A stretch of 64,000 nucleotides of DNA from Xiheicaenibacterium sp046351325 (GTDB lineage: Bacteria > Myxococcota_A > Polyangia > Polyangiales > Polyangiaceae): the NCBI GenBank assembly GCA_046351325.1, contig JAXLYR010000028.1:16344-80343 (forward strand), given 5' to 3'. The notes under the pieces are model-generated. The model did no database searches and was not told where the DNA came from. It saw only the letters and a program-made list of their open reading frames with translations. Positions within the stretch are counted from its first letter, which is position 1, and every line of letters starts with the position of its first letter. The position numbers and the translations under genes were made by a program. Positions 51,434-60,509 of the stretch are shown here, piece by piece.

Positions 51434-54061
51434 ATGCGTCGCTATTGCCTTATCGCCCTCGGCTTCTCACTCGCGCCCATCGGATTCGGCCTCGGCTGTG
51501 GAGACGACAGCCACGCGACCGGCGGCGCAGGCGGCGCGGGGGGCGGCGCTAATTGCCAATCGCTCGCGTTCGAGACGGGCGACCCGAACGGGCACGCCGA
51601 CCCCCTCGGGGCGAAGGCCGCGGGCCAGGCGCGCGCCGGCCGCATCAAAGCGACCGACGTACCCCAGCCTGCGCACGGGCGGCAGCGCATCGAAGACGGC
51701 GATTTCCTCCTCATCAACGACAAGATCGCGATCGTCATCGAGGACAAAGATGTAAGCGACGGCAACGGTCGCTTCGGCGGGGAGGTCCTGTCGGTCGATC
51801 GGGTCGGCGACGACGGCAAGCCGCTCGGCTTGTCGAAGTTCCTCGAGACGTTGCAGCTGACCTCGGCCTATCAGGTGAACCCGACCAGCGTCACCGTGAT
51901 GAACGACGGCTCGGACGGCGCCGCGGCCGTGGTCCGCGCGATCGGCCCGCTCGAGGCGATACCCTTCTTGCGAGACACGTTCGGGCCGATTTTCCCGTCG
52001 CAATACGCGGGGCTCGTCGCCGCCTACGACTATGTCCTCGAGCCTGGCGCCGAGGCCTTGAAGGTCCGGTTCGGGTTCATCAACACCACCGATTACGAGG
52101 TCGACACCGGCGTCCACTTCGACGGTAGCTGGAACCTCTACGGCTTCTTCCAAGGCAGTCAGAACGACCATTTCGTACCCGGCTTGGGCTACGGGCAAAT
52201 CTCGGGGTCGGTCGAATATGCGGGCTTCGAGAACGACGTCGTGCCCTTCGCTTACCTCGGGCCGAACGGGACGGGGCTCGACTATGGCGGCTTCGAGGAC
52301 GGCGGCTTCGTCCTCTTCGGTGGGCCGGGGCTCGCAGTCGGCGCCTGCTCGATGGATATGGTCGAAGACCACGAGATCGTCGTCGGTGAGCCCTTCAAAG
52401 GGGTCGACGGACTCGGCGCGGCCGTCCGGCGCGTGACGGGGCAGCCGGCTTGGCGAACCATCACGGGGCGGGTCGTCGACAGCCAGGGGCAAGGCCTCGA
52501 GAACGCCTATGTCCACGTGCTCGCGGACAATGGCGACTATCTCAATCGCGTCAAGACAGGCCCCTGCCAGGGCGCGAACGGCTGCGGCGACTTCACCGTA
52601 GAGGCCCCCGAGGGGACCGTGCAGCTCATCGCGGACAAGCAGGGATACGGCACGACGCTGCCGATCGACGTGGCGGACGGCGACGCTGGCGATCTCGCCT
52701 TCGCGCCAGTCGGTTACATTCACGTCAGCGTCACCGACCAGGCTACGGGCGACCCGATGCCCGCTCGAATCCAGGTCATACCCGCCATTCCGCCCGAGAG
52801 CCTGCCCGAGGCCTTCGGGCACCAGGAGGAGGCGAATGGTCGCTTGTGGCAGGAGTTCTCGGTCACGGGCGACGCGACGCTGGCCGCACCTTTGGGCGAG
52901 AATCGCGTCGTCGTCTCACACGGCTACGAGTGGGAGCTCGTGGACACTACGGTCGACGTCGCGGAGGGCGCGACCGTCGACGTCGCCGCGGCGCTCGTCC
53001 ACTCTGTCGATACCACTGGCCGCGTCAGCGCCGACTTCCACATCCACTCGATGTACTCCGTCGATTCCGACGATCCGACGGTCTACAAAGTGAGGGGCGC
53101 GCTCGCGGACGGACTCGAGGTCCCGGTGTCGAGCGAGCACGAGTGGATCTTCGACTTCCAGGGAATCATCGAGGATTTCGGCGCGACCAATTGGGCGCAC
53201 GGCCTCCCGTCGGAGGAGCTCTCGACGTTCACATGGGGCCACTTCGGGGTCGTGCCGATCCTCCCGCGCCCGGACAAGGTGAACAACGGCGCAATCGATT
53301 GGCTCGACAAGAGCGCCGAGCAAATCTTCGACGAGGTCCACGCGCTGCCCGAGGCACCCGCGCTGATCGTCAATCACCCGAGCGACGACGCGGCCTTCAA
53401 GGCCTATTTCACGAAGGTCGCGCTCGACAGGGAGACAGGCACGAGCCCCGACCCGCTTTGGTCGGATCACTTCGACGCGGTAGAGGTCTTCAATGACTCG
53501 GATTTCGACGAGAACCGCGAGCGATCGGTCGCAGATTGGTTCGCGCTCCTCCGGACTGGCAAGACCTTCTGGGTCGTAGGCAGCTCGGACAGCCATACGC
53601 TGCGCACGAACCCCGTGGGCTACCCTCGCAATCTCCTCGCAGTCGGCTACGACGACCCCAATCTGGTGACCCCCGAGGACGTTCGCGACGCCATCCTCCA
53701 CGGTCACAGCACGGTAAGCGGCGGCCTCGTGATGACCGTCGACGGCCCCGGCGGCACGCACCCCGGTGACTCGACAGCCTGGTCTGCGACTGCCGATTTC
53801 GTCGTTACCGTCGAGTGCCCGAGCTGGATGCCAGCCGACACGCTCGAGGTGATCGTCAACGGCGAGACCGTCTCGACCGAGCCGCTCTTGCCAGTCGGCA
53901 ATGGCCCGGGCAAGCGCTTCGTGAACTCGGTCTCGGTCAATCTACCGAGCGGGGTCCGCGGCTGGGTCATCTTCCACGCGAAGGGTGCTGGCGACTTGAG
54001 CCCAGTCCACCCTGGCCGCCGCCCCTTCGCCGTGTCGAACCCGATCCTGTTCCAACCTTGA
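51434..54061 (+). CDS. CehA/McbA-family PHP metallohydrolase lipoprotein
   Basis: The protein has 875 residues, with lipobox FGLGC (Cys22) and a Gly-rich spacer. About 480 residues of beta-rich and carboxypeptidase-regulatory-like sequence follow (TGRVVDSQGQGLENAYVHV). The PHP domain begins with Asp534 in DFHIHSMYS, then SSEHEW, IVNHPSDD, EVFNDSD and GSSDSHT, the full metal-ligand series of this family. CehA and McbA hydrolyse aryl esters and carbamates; the natural substrate here is unknown. ATG 51434 gives the signal peptide. It follows the polymerase gene by 37 bases, but a shared role is unlikely. Confidence 0.88.
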   Translation: MRRYCLIALGFSLAPIGFGLGCGDDSHATGGAGGAGGGANCQSLAFETGDPNGHADPLGAKAAGQARAGRIKATDVPQPAHGRQRIEDGDFLLINDKIAIVIEDKDVSDGNGRFGGEVLSVDRVGDDGKPLGLSKFLETLQLTSAYQVNPTSVTVMNDGSDGAAAVVRAIGPLEAIPFLRDTFGPIFPSQYAGLVAAYDYVLEPGAEALKVRFGFINTTDYEVDTGVHFDGSWNLYGFFQGSQNDHFVPGLGYGQISGSVEYAGFENDVVPFAYLGPNGTGLDYGGFEDGGFVLFGGPGLAVGACSMDMVEDHEIVVGEPFKGVDGLGAAVRRVTGQPAWRTITGRVVDSQGQGLENAYVHVLADNGDYLNRVKTGPCQGANGCGDFTVEAPEGTVQLIADKQGYGTTLPIDVADGDAGDLAFAPVGYIHVSVTDQATGDPMPARIQVIPAIPPESLPEAFGHQEEANGRLWQEFSVTGDATLAAPLGENRVVVSHGYEWELVDTTVDVAEGATVDVAAALVHSVDTTGRVSADFHIHSMYSVDSDDPTVYKVRGALADGLEVPVSSEHEWIFDFQGIIEDFGATNWAHGLPSEELSTFTWGHFGVVPILPRPDKVNNGAIDWLDKSAEQIFDEVHALPEAPALIVNHPSDDAAFKAYFTKVALDRETGTSPDPLWSDHFDAVEVFNDSDFDENRERSVADWFALLRTGKTFWVVGSSDSHTLRTNPVGYPRNLLAVGYDDPNLVTPEDVRDAILHGHSTVSGGLVMTVDGPGGTHPGDSTAWSATADFVVTVECPSWMPADTLEVIVNGETVSTEPLLPVGNGPGKRFVNSVSVNLPSGVRGWVIFHAKGAGDLSPVHPGRRPFAVSNPILFQP

Positions 54062-54087
54062 CAGCGATGTCAGCGACAGTGCTGTCA
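54059..54087. terminator. Inverted repeat between convergent genes, possible terminator
   Basis: TGACAGC (54059-54065) pairs exactly with GCTGTCA (54081-54087) across 15 bases. The left arm includes the stop codon of the CehA-like gene. No T-run follows. The position between convergent stops suits a bidirectional terminator; the evidence is structural only. Confidence 0.4.
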
Positions 54088-54091
54088 GCGT

Positions 54092-54640
54092 TCAGCCCGC
54101 GGTCTTGCTGACGCCCCGCAACTGGAACGTGTGACCGTTGGAGCTCGACAGGTCGAAGGCGTAGCCCCCACCATGGAGATCGACCGTCGCGTTGTCGAGG
54201 GAAGCACCGAAGATCATGAGCGCGCCGCTGGCGCGCTCGTGATCGACGAGGGTCGCGCCCGTCTTGACGTCTTTGAGGGTGATCCAGCCCTCGACTGGCA
54301 CCGAGGTGACGTCGACGCACGCGCCCGCGCTGCGCATGAACGTGCGGCCGCCGCAGGCGTGGGCCTCACGCGTGGGAGAGAGGAACGAGCCCGCATCGCT
54401 CTGTTTGTCCTCACCAGCCGACTGGTCGAGCTCGAGCTGGAGCTCGAGCGCGCCGTCCGCGCTGACGTAGGGCCCCGAGTGCGACGCGACGCCGACCAAG
54501 CCGACGGCCTCGGCCTCACCGAAGCCGAAGTTGGTGGATGAGCCCGCGCAGCCCGAGAAGAGCGCGGGGTTGATCACCCACGCCACGGAGAACACAGCGA
54601 CACCGAACGTTGGGACGAGCTTCTTCCTGAGACGCGTCAT
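54092..54640 (-). CDS. Hypothetical lipoprotein
   Basis: The protein has 182 residues, with signal peptide (MTRLRKKLVPTFGVAVFSVAW) and lipobox LFSGC (Cys31). The mature part is beta-rich with two disulfide-type cysteines (AHACGG, GACVDV) and no recognised family. It lies 34 bases after the MORN-like gene on the same strand and may be co-transcribed with it. Confidence 0.75.
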   Translation of the reverse strand: MTRLRKKLVPTFGVAVFSVAWVINPALFSGCAGSSTNFGFGEAEAVGLVGVASHSGPYVSADGALELQLELDQSAGEDKQSDAGSFLSPTREAHACGGRTFMRSAGACVDVTSVPVEGWITLKDVKTGATLVDHERASGALMIFGASLDNATVDLHGGGYAFDLSSSNGHTFQLRGVSKTAG

Positions 54641-54674
54641 CCGAAGAGGATAGCTGCCTCCTCCTCGAGTTCAA

Positions 54675-55886
54675 TCAGCGCCCGTTCTTCCCCCCGACGA
54701 GCTCACCCTTCTTCCACTTGCGGACGACCTTACCGCTCTTTTGGTAGAGGACCTCTTTGCCGTCGAGCTCCCCGTCGTGGAAGTTCGCCTCACGGGTCTT
54801 GTTGCCCTCTTCGTCCCACTCGACGAAGAGCCCCTCCGGCTTACCCTCTTTGAAGGTAGCCTCGGATTGGGGCTTACCGTTCTCCCAATAGGTCTTACGC
54901 ACGCCGTCCGGGTCGCCGTTCTTCATCACGGTGTCGATGGCGATCTGGCCGTTGTCGAACCAGCGCTTGTAGGGCCCCGACAATTGGCCATCGACGAAGT
55001 TCATGAGCTCCTCGTCCTTGCCGTTCTCGTAGTATCGGCGGAGCTCACCGTCGGGCTCGCCGTGCTTCTTTGCGCCGACTGCCTGCTTGTTGCCGTTCTC
55101 GTAATATTGGACGAAGGGGCCGTCCTCTTCACCGTTCACGTAGTGGGTGACGCTCCTCTCCTTCCCGTTGTCGTACCACTCTCGTAGCTCGCCATTCGGG
55201 GCGCCCGCGACGAACGTACCCTCGAAGCGCTTTTGGCCGTTCTCGTACCAGTCCGTGACCTGTCCCTCGTACTGGCCCAGCTTGTATTGCTTCTTCGAGG
55301 CGGGCTTACCGTCCTCGTAATACTCGATGCTCTCGCCGTCCTCGACGCCGTCGACCAGCGTGATCTCGACTCGCTTCTGTCCATTCTCGAACCAGCCAGT
55401 CAACTTGCCGTTGAGCTGGCCCTTCTTGTAGGTGCGCTGCGACTCTGGCTTGCCGTTCTCGTAATAGTCGGTGACCTCGCCGTCCTCGGCGCCGTCGACG
55501 TAATTGCCCTCGCTGCGCTTATTGCCATTCTCCCACCAGGCAGTCAGGTGACCGTTGAGCTGGCCCTTGGAGTAGGTCGCGTCGAGCTCTTTGCCGCCTG
55601 ATTCGTACCAGCGCTCCCAATGCCCGTCTTCGACGTCATCGGCGAACGTGCCGCGATATTCAGGCTTGTCGTTGGGGTACCAACCTGCGGCGGGGCCGTG
55701 GCGCGAGCCGTCCGGGCGTCGACAGAACTGCTCTGAGTTGTAGGGCGGCGGCGCGCCGCGAGCCTCGGTGCCCTGCGGGCAAACCATCGGGGGCGGGGCC
55801 GGCGGACACTCGGGCGGTGGAAGGGGCTTCGCGCAGGCGGATACGACACCAGCAACTCCCAGCAGATACAGCGAACGCGATGACAC
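54675..55886 (-). CDS. MORN-like/YwqK-type repeat lipoprotein
   Basis: The protein has 403 residues, with lipobox VVSAC (Cys18) and a Pro/Cys-rich stretch. About eleven repeats of roughly 23 residues follow, with the core WYENGQKR-EGTFV-G-DG, as in MORN and YwqK 'antitoxin repeat' proteins. Such repeats form elongated beta-hairpin solenoids that bind proteins or membranes. The start is GTG with AGGAGAG 11 bases upstream. The first 227 bases overlap another open frame (55660-56373) whose real part ends upstream. The name 'antitoxin' in the family label should not be read as function here. Confidence 0.85.
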   Translation of the reverse strand: MSSRSLYLLGVAGVVSACAKPLPPPECPPAPPPMVCPQGTEARGAPPPYNSEQFCRRPDGSRHGPAAGWYPNDKPEYRGTFADDVEDGHWERWYESGGKELDATYSKGQLNGHLTAWWENGNKRSEGNYVDGAEDGEVTDYYENGKPESQRTYKKGQLNGKLTGWFENGQKRVEITLVDGVEDGESIEYYEDGKPASKKQYKLGQYEGQVTDWYENGQKRFEGTFVAGAPNGELREWYDNGKERSVTHYVNGEEDGPFVQYYENGNKQAVGAKKHGEPDGELRRYYENGKDEELMNFVDGQLSGPYKRWFDNGQIAIDTVMKNGDPDGVRKTYWENGKPQSEATFKEGKPEGLFVEWDEEGNKTREANFHDGELDGKEVLYQKSGKVVRKWKKGELVGGKNGR

Positions 55887-56373
55887 AGGGCTTGGACTCT
55901 CCTCTCCGCGGCGCGCGCAGTCTCACGCTCTTGCGCGGGGGGCGCGAGCAAATTGGGCCGACACCGAGCGAGCGGTGGACGAATCCACCCTCGAGCGCGA
56001 GGTCGAGCACCCGAGCCCGCGGCGGAGCGCTCGGCAAACGACGCTCCACGAGACAAGCCGTCTCCTCGGTGTAGGGTTCTTCGGGGCGCTCGGGGAGATC
56101 GTAGACGCGAAGGCTCAAATCAGGGCGCGGCCGCGCGCCGGGATTGCCAGTCACCGCATAGCGGACTTCGAACTCTCCATTTGGACCAGTGACGGCAGCG
56201 CCGACGGCGAGCCAAATCACGCGGGAGCTGGACTCACCCCTCGAGTCCCCAGCGATGGCGGCGAAGACCTTGATGAAGGCGCCGGCGCAGGCCCGACCAG
56301 CGCGGTCGACGAGGCGCCCGAGGACGACGAAGGTGGCTGGGATGGATGGGACGACAGGCATGGATAGCGTCAT
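55660..56373 (-). pseudogene. Transthyretin-like domain ORF, probably a 3'-truncated remnant
   Basis: The first 130 or so residues look like a real carboxypeptidase-regulatory/transthyretin-like beta domain: FVVLGRLVDRAGRACAGAFI, VTGPNGEFEVRYAV and PDLSLRVYDLP, similar to domains preceding Tc-toxin-like or neuraminidase-like regions in large proteins. From about residue 163 the frame only shadows the MORN lipoprotein gene and becomes Arg/Pro-rich. No signal peptide is seen. I read it as the leftover 5' part of a longer gene replaced downstream, or a short intact gene with an overlapping end; the former seems likelier. Confidence 0.45.
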
Positions 56374-56556
56374 GTCTATTCCGTAGTCTCCGGGGCTGGC
56401 GCGACAGCTGCCGCGCCCCCCGAGGATGGAGCTCGACGAGCGGCGCCGGGGCCGACCACCGCCCCCGCGCCGACAACGACATTCTACGCAGGACGCAGTC
56501 GAACGCCAGCAAACGCGACGCCAGCTAGGACATTGTTCGTCCAGCTCTAGCGGCCG

Positions 56557-56886
56557 CTATCGGGGTGTCGAAGACGCCGCCTGCTTCACACAGTGATTGT
56601 CGGATAGCGCGCAGAGCCCGAAGTCCCGGCAATAGGCCGATTGCGCGCAGTCCTCTTGGGAGCCTGCGACGCAGCGACCGTCTTTGACGTCGCATTTACC
56701 GGAGAGTCGGCAGATATTCGACGCGCGGCAGTCCTCGGCGCGGGTCGCCGCGCAGTGTCCGCTGAGCGCGCCGCAGAGCCCTTGTTGTTTGCAGTTGCAC
56801 GCGGAGGCGCACGCGCGGGCGAGCGCGGGGTCCTCGCGATCGCGACAGCCCACGAGCCCGACGACACACCCGCAGGCGATTGCCAT
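56557..56886 (-). CDS. Small Cys-rich lipoprotein
   Basis: The protein has 109 residues from ATG 56886. A short signal (MAIACGCVVGLVGC, Cys14) leads into about sixteen cysteines in repeated patterns (ACASACNCKQQGLCG, CRLSGKCDVKDGRCV, CRDFGLCALSDNHCV), like the Cys-knot repeats at the end of the kelch protein at 5315-8362. A start at 56970 is possible but pushes the lipobox too far in. Probably an extracellular disulfide-rich binding protein; the family is unknown. Confidence 0.65.
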   Translation of the reverse strand: MAIACGCVVGLVGCRDREDPALARACASACNCKQQGLCGALSGHCAATRAEDCRASNICRLSGKCDVKDGRCVAGSQEDCAQSAYCRDFGLCALSDNHCVKQAASSTPR

Positions 56887-57196
56887 CAGCTGCGCGATCG
56901 GGGAGCCGCCGGAGGTCACGCTGAGAACCAATGGCACGCGACCACCCCGAATGCCAAGCGGCGAAAACACGAATGGCCGAACAAGCGGTCAGGCAAGCGG
57001 GCAGGCAAGCGGGCAGAGAGCGCTCGCGGAACACACTAGGCGGGCGCACGTATGGTTGGCGCCCCCGATGGGTCGGGGGGGCGGCCGACTGGGGTGGAGA
57101 GTCGATGCGAGCGGGCTGTTGCTAGAAGGGCCCGATCTACCGCATCGTTACGACAAAACCCGTCGACGAGAGACGACTCCAACCGAGGATACGCTG
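56887..57196. other. 310-base intergenic region with a 12-bp tandem repeat
   Basis: This region separates the divergent Cys-rich lipoprotein and YceI-like genes, so both promoters should lie here. Three tandem 12-bp units of CAAGCGGGCAGG (first and third with one change) cover 56982-57017. I see no convincing gene, RNA or operator; the open frames present are Arg-rich shadows. If the 56970 start of the Cys-rich gene is used, the gap shrinks to 226 bases. Confidence 0.5.
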
Positions 57197-58156
57197 ATGA
57201 GAAGAGTGTTCGGACTCGTGGGTGCTTTGTGTTTGGTCTCGGCCCTCGCTGCGTGCGGGGACAGCGACGCAACACCGCTCGCGCCCACTGTGTCGGGGAG
57301 CGCGCTCGCCTCCAGCGCGCCGAAGACGGCGAGCTCGAAGAAGTACGTCGTGGACGGTGGCGCCAGCAAGGTCTCGTTCATGATGGACGCGCCCGACGAG
57401 AAGATCCGCGGCCGCGTCGAAGGCACCATCGAGGGCTCGCTCTTCATCGACGCCAAGGACCTCACGCAGACGACCGGAAACATCATCGTGGACCTGGGCT
57501 CGCTGGTCCTCTTCCAGAAGAAGAAGGACGACAAAGGCGAGTTCAGCACCGAGGAGCGCGTCGAGAAGCAGAACGAGCACGCGCGCCAGTGGCTCGAGAT
57601 CGACCCCTCCACCCCCGAGGACATGCGCAAGAAGAACCAGCGCGTGGAGTTCCGCATCTCGAGCGTCGAGAACGTCTCGCAGAAGGACGTCTCCACCGCG
57701 ACCGGCGAGATCAAGGTCACGCTGAAGGCGAAGGGTGACTTCCTGCTTCACCAGCGGCAGTCCGTGAAGACCGCGGACCTCGAGGCCACGCTGCAGGTCG
57801 AGGGCGGCGTCATCAAGTCCATCTCGATCAAGACGAAAGCCCCCTTCGGCGTCGGCCTGGCGGAGCACGACGTGCGCCCGCGCGAGAGCTTCGGCAAGCT
57901 CGCGGCGAAGGGGCTCGACGCGCTCGGCTCCAAGGTCGCGAAGGACGCGATGGTCGATTTCGACCTCAAGCTCGCGATCGACGGGAGCGCAATGACGCCG
58001 ATGCCGACGACGCCTCCGTCCGCGGAGACGCCCGCGCCCGCTGCGAGCGCGTCGAATTCGGCGGCGGCCCAACCCAGCGCGAGCGCTGCGACCTCGGCCA
58101 GCGCCGCGCCTGCCACGAGCGCGCCGGTGAAGAGCACGCCCTCGAAACCGAAGTGA
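57197..58156 (+). CDS. YceI-like lipoprotein
   Basis: The protein has 319 residues, with lipobox LAAC (Cys20), a Ser/Ala spacer, then a YceI-like lipocalin fold: KKYVVDGGASKVSFMM, GTIEGSLFID, GNIIVDLGSL, a MRKKNQRVEFRI strand and AKGDFLLHQRQSV. A Pro/Ala/Ser tail of about 50 residues follows the domain. YceI proteins bind isoprenoid or amphiphilic ligands in the periplasm. It precedes the MNIO gene cluster by 129 bases on the same strand and could share its regulation. Confidence 0.85.
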   Translation: MRRVFGLVGALCLVSALAACGDSDATPLAPTVSGSALASSAPKTASSKKYVVDGGASKVSFMMDAPDEKIRGRVEGTIEGSLFIDAKDLTQTTGNIIVDLGSLVLFQKKKDDKGEFSTEERVEKQNEHARQWLEIDPSTPEDMRKKNQRVEFRISSVENVSQKDVSTATGEIKVTLKAKGDFLLHQRQSVKTADLEATLQVEGGVIKSISIKTKAPFGVGLAEHDVRPRESFGKLAAKGLDALGSKVAKDAMVDFDLKLAIDGSAMTPMPTTPPSAETPAPAASASNSAAAQPSASAATSASAAPATSAPVKSTPSKPK

Positions 58157-58285
58157 AAGAAACCTCGACCGGGGTTCGCGCGTACGGATTCAGACCGCGC
58201 TTGAACTCGGGCGAGCGGTCCCTCGCGCAGCGTGGGGACCAACGCGAACCCCAGACAAAGTAGAATGACCTCGAGGTATCCCCCC

Positions 58286-58714
58286 ATGTTGAATCAGAAG
58301 ACGATCTCCGAAACGCTCGCTGCCCTCTGCACGGTCGCCGTTTTTACCGTCGGGTGCAGCAGCTCCAAGAGCGAGCCGAAGACGTCTGAGAACGAGAAGC
58401 CGGCAGCGTCCGCGTCCGCCGCGCCCGAGTCGACCGACGACGGCGCCGCGACCTCCACGGCGAGCAACGAGACGCCCGCCGAGGAGTCAGGCGCGAAGAG
58501 CGACGGCGCCTCGAGCGCCACGGCCGAGTCCTCGAGCAGCGCGACCCCCGCGGCGTCCAGCTCCTCCTCGTCGGCGAAGAGCACCTCGTCTTCCAAGCCC
58601 GCGACGACCACCGCGACGAAGAAGTCGACGACCACCAAGTCCGGCACCGCGAAGGCGGGCACCAAGAAGAAGGATGGTGCGACGTCGAGCTGTGGCGAAG
58701 GCACCTGCGGCTAA
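58286..58714 (+). CDS. Putative MNIO-modified peptide precursor (bufferin/HvfA-like) with CGEGTCG C-terminus
   Basis: The protein has 142 residues. An N-terminal signal (ISETLAALCTVAVFTVGC) has a weak lipobox ending at Cys24. Over 100 residues of Ser/Ala/Thr/Lys low-complexity linker follow, and the very end is SSCGEGTCG with Cys136 and Cys141. Known substrates of DUF692 iron oxidases carry EGKCG-type motifs whose cysteines are oxidised; EGTCG is a close match. The MNIO gene starts 11 bases downstream. The role proposed is an exported, modified, copper-binding peptide. The linker and single motif differ from known bufferins. I chose ATG 58286, with GAGG upstream, over the longer frame. Confidence 0.75.
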   Translation: MLNQKTISETLAALCTVAVFTVGCSSSKSEPKTSENEKPAASASAAPESTDDGAATSTASNETPAEESGAKSDGASSATAESSSSATPAASSSSSSAKSTSSSKPATTTATKKSTTTKSGTAKAGTKKKDGATSSCGEGTCG

Positions 58715-58725
58715 ACGAGGGATCG

Positions 58726-59652
58726 ATGTCAGCCCCACGCCCCGCCGGCGGCGATCTGCCCCGGAGGCGTCATGCCGTGACGGGCGTGGGCCTCGGGCTC
58801 CGCTGGTCCTTCTTCGAAGAGCTCGAGCGCGAGCTCGACCATGCCTCGGAGCGGATCGCGTTCTTCGAGGTTTCGCCCGAGAATTACATGCGCCGCGGCG
58901 GGCACGTGCGCGGGGTGCTCGATCGGGTCCGCGCGCGATTCCCTGTCTTCAGCCACGGTTTGACGTTGTCGATCGGCGGGCTCGACCCGCTCGGTGACGC
59001 GTACCTCGGCGAGCTGCGCGCCTTCCTCGACGAGGTGGGGGCGCCGTTCCACTCGGACCATTTGTGCTTCGGGGGCCACGGCGGCCGGGTCGTGCACGAC
59101 CTCCTGCCGCTGCCGTTCATCGAGGAGGCTGTGACGAACACCGTCGCGCGCGCCAACGAGGTCCGCGACCGCATCGACAGGCCGCTCGCGCTCGAGAACA
59201 TCTCGTATTACGCGCACCCAGGCGCGGCCGACATGAGCGAGGCCTCGTTCATCCGAGCCGTGCTCGAGGGCGCGGACCTCGGTCTTTTGCTCGACGTGAA
59301 CAACATCGTGGTGAACGCCGCGAACTTCGGCTTCGACGCGCGGGCGTTCCTGGATTCGCTGCCGCTCGAGCGCGTCGTGCAGCTGCACGTCGCGGGGCAC
59401 GAGTTCCGACCCGAACACGGCCGCATCATCGACACACACGGCGCGCCCACGGGCGACGCAGCGCTCGATCTTCTGACCTATGCGGTGGCGCAGCTCGGGC
59501 CGGTGCCGGTGCTGCTCGAGCGCGACAACAACATCCCGAGCCTGCCGGTCCTCTTCGAAGAGCTCGACCGCGTGCGCTCGGCCTACGAGCGCGGACTCGC
59601 GGCGTTCGAGCGCCCGCGCGTCGTCGCAGCTCCGGTGGAGGGCGCGGCCTGA
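58726..59652 (+). CDS. MNIO-family multinuclear non-heme iron oxidase (DUF692)
   Basis: The protein has 308 residues in a TIM-barrel with the conserved metal-site series of DUF692: FSHGLTLS (His77), PFHSDHLCF (His109, Asp111), LENISYY (Glu157), LLDVNNIVVNA (Asp190), QLHVAGHE (His221, His225), IDTHG (Asp236, His238) and LLERDNNIP (Glu265). Relatives MbnB, BufB/HvfB and TglH oxidise peptide cysteines to oxazolone-thioamide, thiooxazole or related groups. The likely substrate is the upstream CGEGTCG protein. GAGGG lies before the ATG. The stop overlaps the DUF2063 start (TGATG), so the two are co-translated. Confidence 0.93.
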   Translation: MSAPRPAGGDLPRRRHAVTGVGLGLRWSFFEELERELDHASERIAFFEVSPENYMRRGGHVRGVLDRVRARFPVFSHGLTLSIGGLDPLGDAYLGELRAFLDEVGAPFHSDHLCFGGHGGRVVHDLLPLPFIEEAVTNTVARANEVRDRIDRPLALENISYYAHPGAADMSEASFIRAVLEGADLGLLLDVNNIVVNAANFGFDARAFLDSLPLERVVQLHVAGHEFRPEHGRIIDTHGAPTGDAALDLLTYAVAQLGPVPVLLERDNNIPSLPVLFEELDRVRSAYERGLAAFERPRVVAAPVEGAA

Positions 59653-60509
59653 TGTCCACGGCGACGAACCCGCAACGGCTCGAGGCCATCCTGCGCACGA
59701 TGGTGGACACCGTCGGCGCGGGGTTCGATCAGGGCGCTTGGCTCGACGAGCGCGGACTCGCCGCGGTCGATCGCGACGCCTTCAGGCGGGCCGACCCACG
59801 CGGCGTCGGCGCGTATGGGAAGCTCGTGCGCGGGACGCTCGAGAGCGCCATCCGCCTCGAGCTGTCGCGTACGATTCTGCTGCTCGAACACCTGGGTTTC
59901 GACGTCGCAGGCGAGATCGCGGCATATCTTTCGGCCGCGCTTCCGAGTTCGCATTACCTTCGAGACGTGGCTTTCGAGTTCTTTGCCTACGTCGAGCCTC
60001 GATGGCGCGCCGGGGCTGTGCCCGCGCTCGCGGTCGACCTGGCCCGCTACGAGCTTGCGGAGTTCGAGGTCCGCTGCCATGAAGCTCGATCATCGACGGA
60101 CCCCGCGACTCCCGATCTCGCGCTGGATCGAGGCGTGGTGTTCAACCCAACGGCCCGAGTCGTGAACTTCGAGCACCGCGTGCACACGGTTTCGGATGAA
60201 CCCATCGTCTCGGGTGCGCCGCTCCCCTGGAGCGAGGCTGAGGATCCGCAGCCGACCTCGCTTCTCCTTCATCGCGACGAAGCGAACGACGTGTGCTGGT
60301 TCGAGCTCGACGAGGAGCAGCTCCCGATGCTGGGCAAGCTGCTCGACGGAGCGCCGCTCGGCGTCGCGGTCGCGAGCGCTGCCGGGGCTGAGCCCGTGAC
60401 GCCGGCGCTCGTCGAGCGCGCCTCGGCCTTCCTCGCGGAGCTCGCGTCGTCGGGTGCGCTGCTCGGCGGGGCCCCGCTCGCGCGATCTGCAGGGAGCGAC
60501 CCCACGTGA
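59652..60509 (+). CDS. DUF2063 MNIO partner protein (BufC/HvfC-like)
   Basis: The protein has 285 residues. The N-terminal helical half shows the DUF2063 features LEAILRTMVDT, LRDVAFEFFAYVEPRW and LARYELAEFEV. The C-terminal part, about 110 residues, is a mixed alpha/beta region (FNPTARVVNFEHRV, SLLLHRDEANDVCWFEL). BufC/HvfC proteins bind the precursor peptide and present it to the MNIO enzyme. The ATG overlaps the MNIO stop and its own stop overlaps the next gene (GTGA). The genetic coupling makes a modification complex very likely. Confidence 0.9.
   Translation: MSTATNPQRLEAILRTMVDTVGAGFDQGAWLDERGLAAVDRDAFRRADPRGVGAYGKLVRGTLESAIRLELSRTILLLEHLGFDVAGEIAAYLSAALPSSHYLRDVAFEFFAYVEPRWRAGAVPALAVDLARYELAEFEVRCHEARSSTDPATPDLALDRGVVFNPTARVVNFEHRVHTVSDEPIVSGAPLPWSEAEDPQPTSLLLHRDEANDVCWFELDEEQLPMLGKLLDGAPLGVAVASAAGAEPVTPALVERASAFLAELASSGALLGGAPLARSAGSDPT

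Noticed and set aside
54675..55886. Toxin-antitoxin system suggested by the YwqK 'antitoxin repeat' label
   Set aside because: The protein is a lipoprotein with a solenoid and no toxin gene is adjacent. The label reflects the repeat family, not function.
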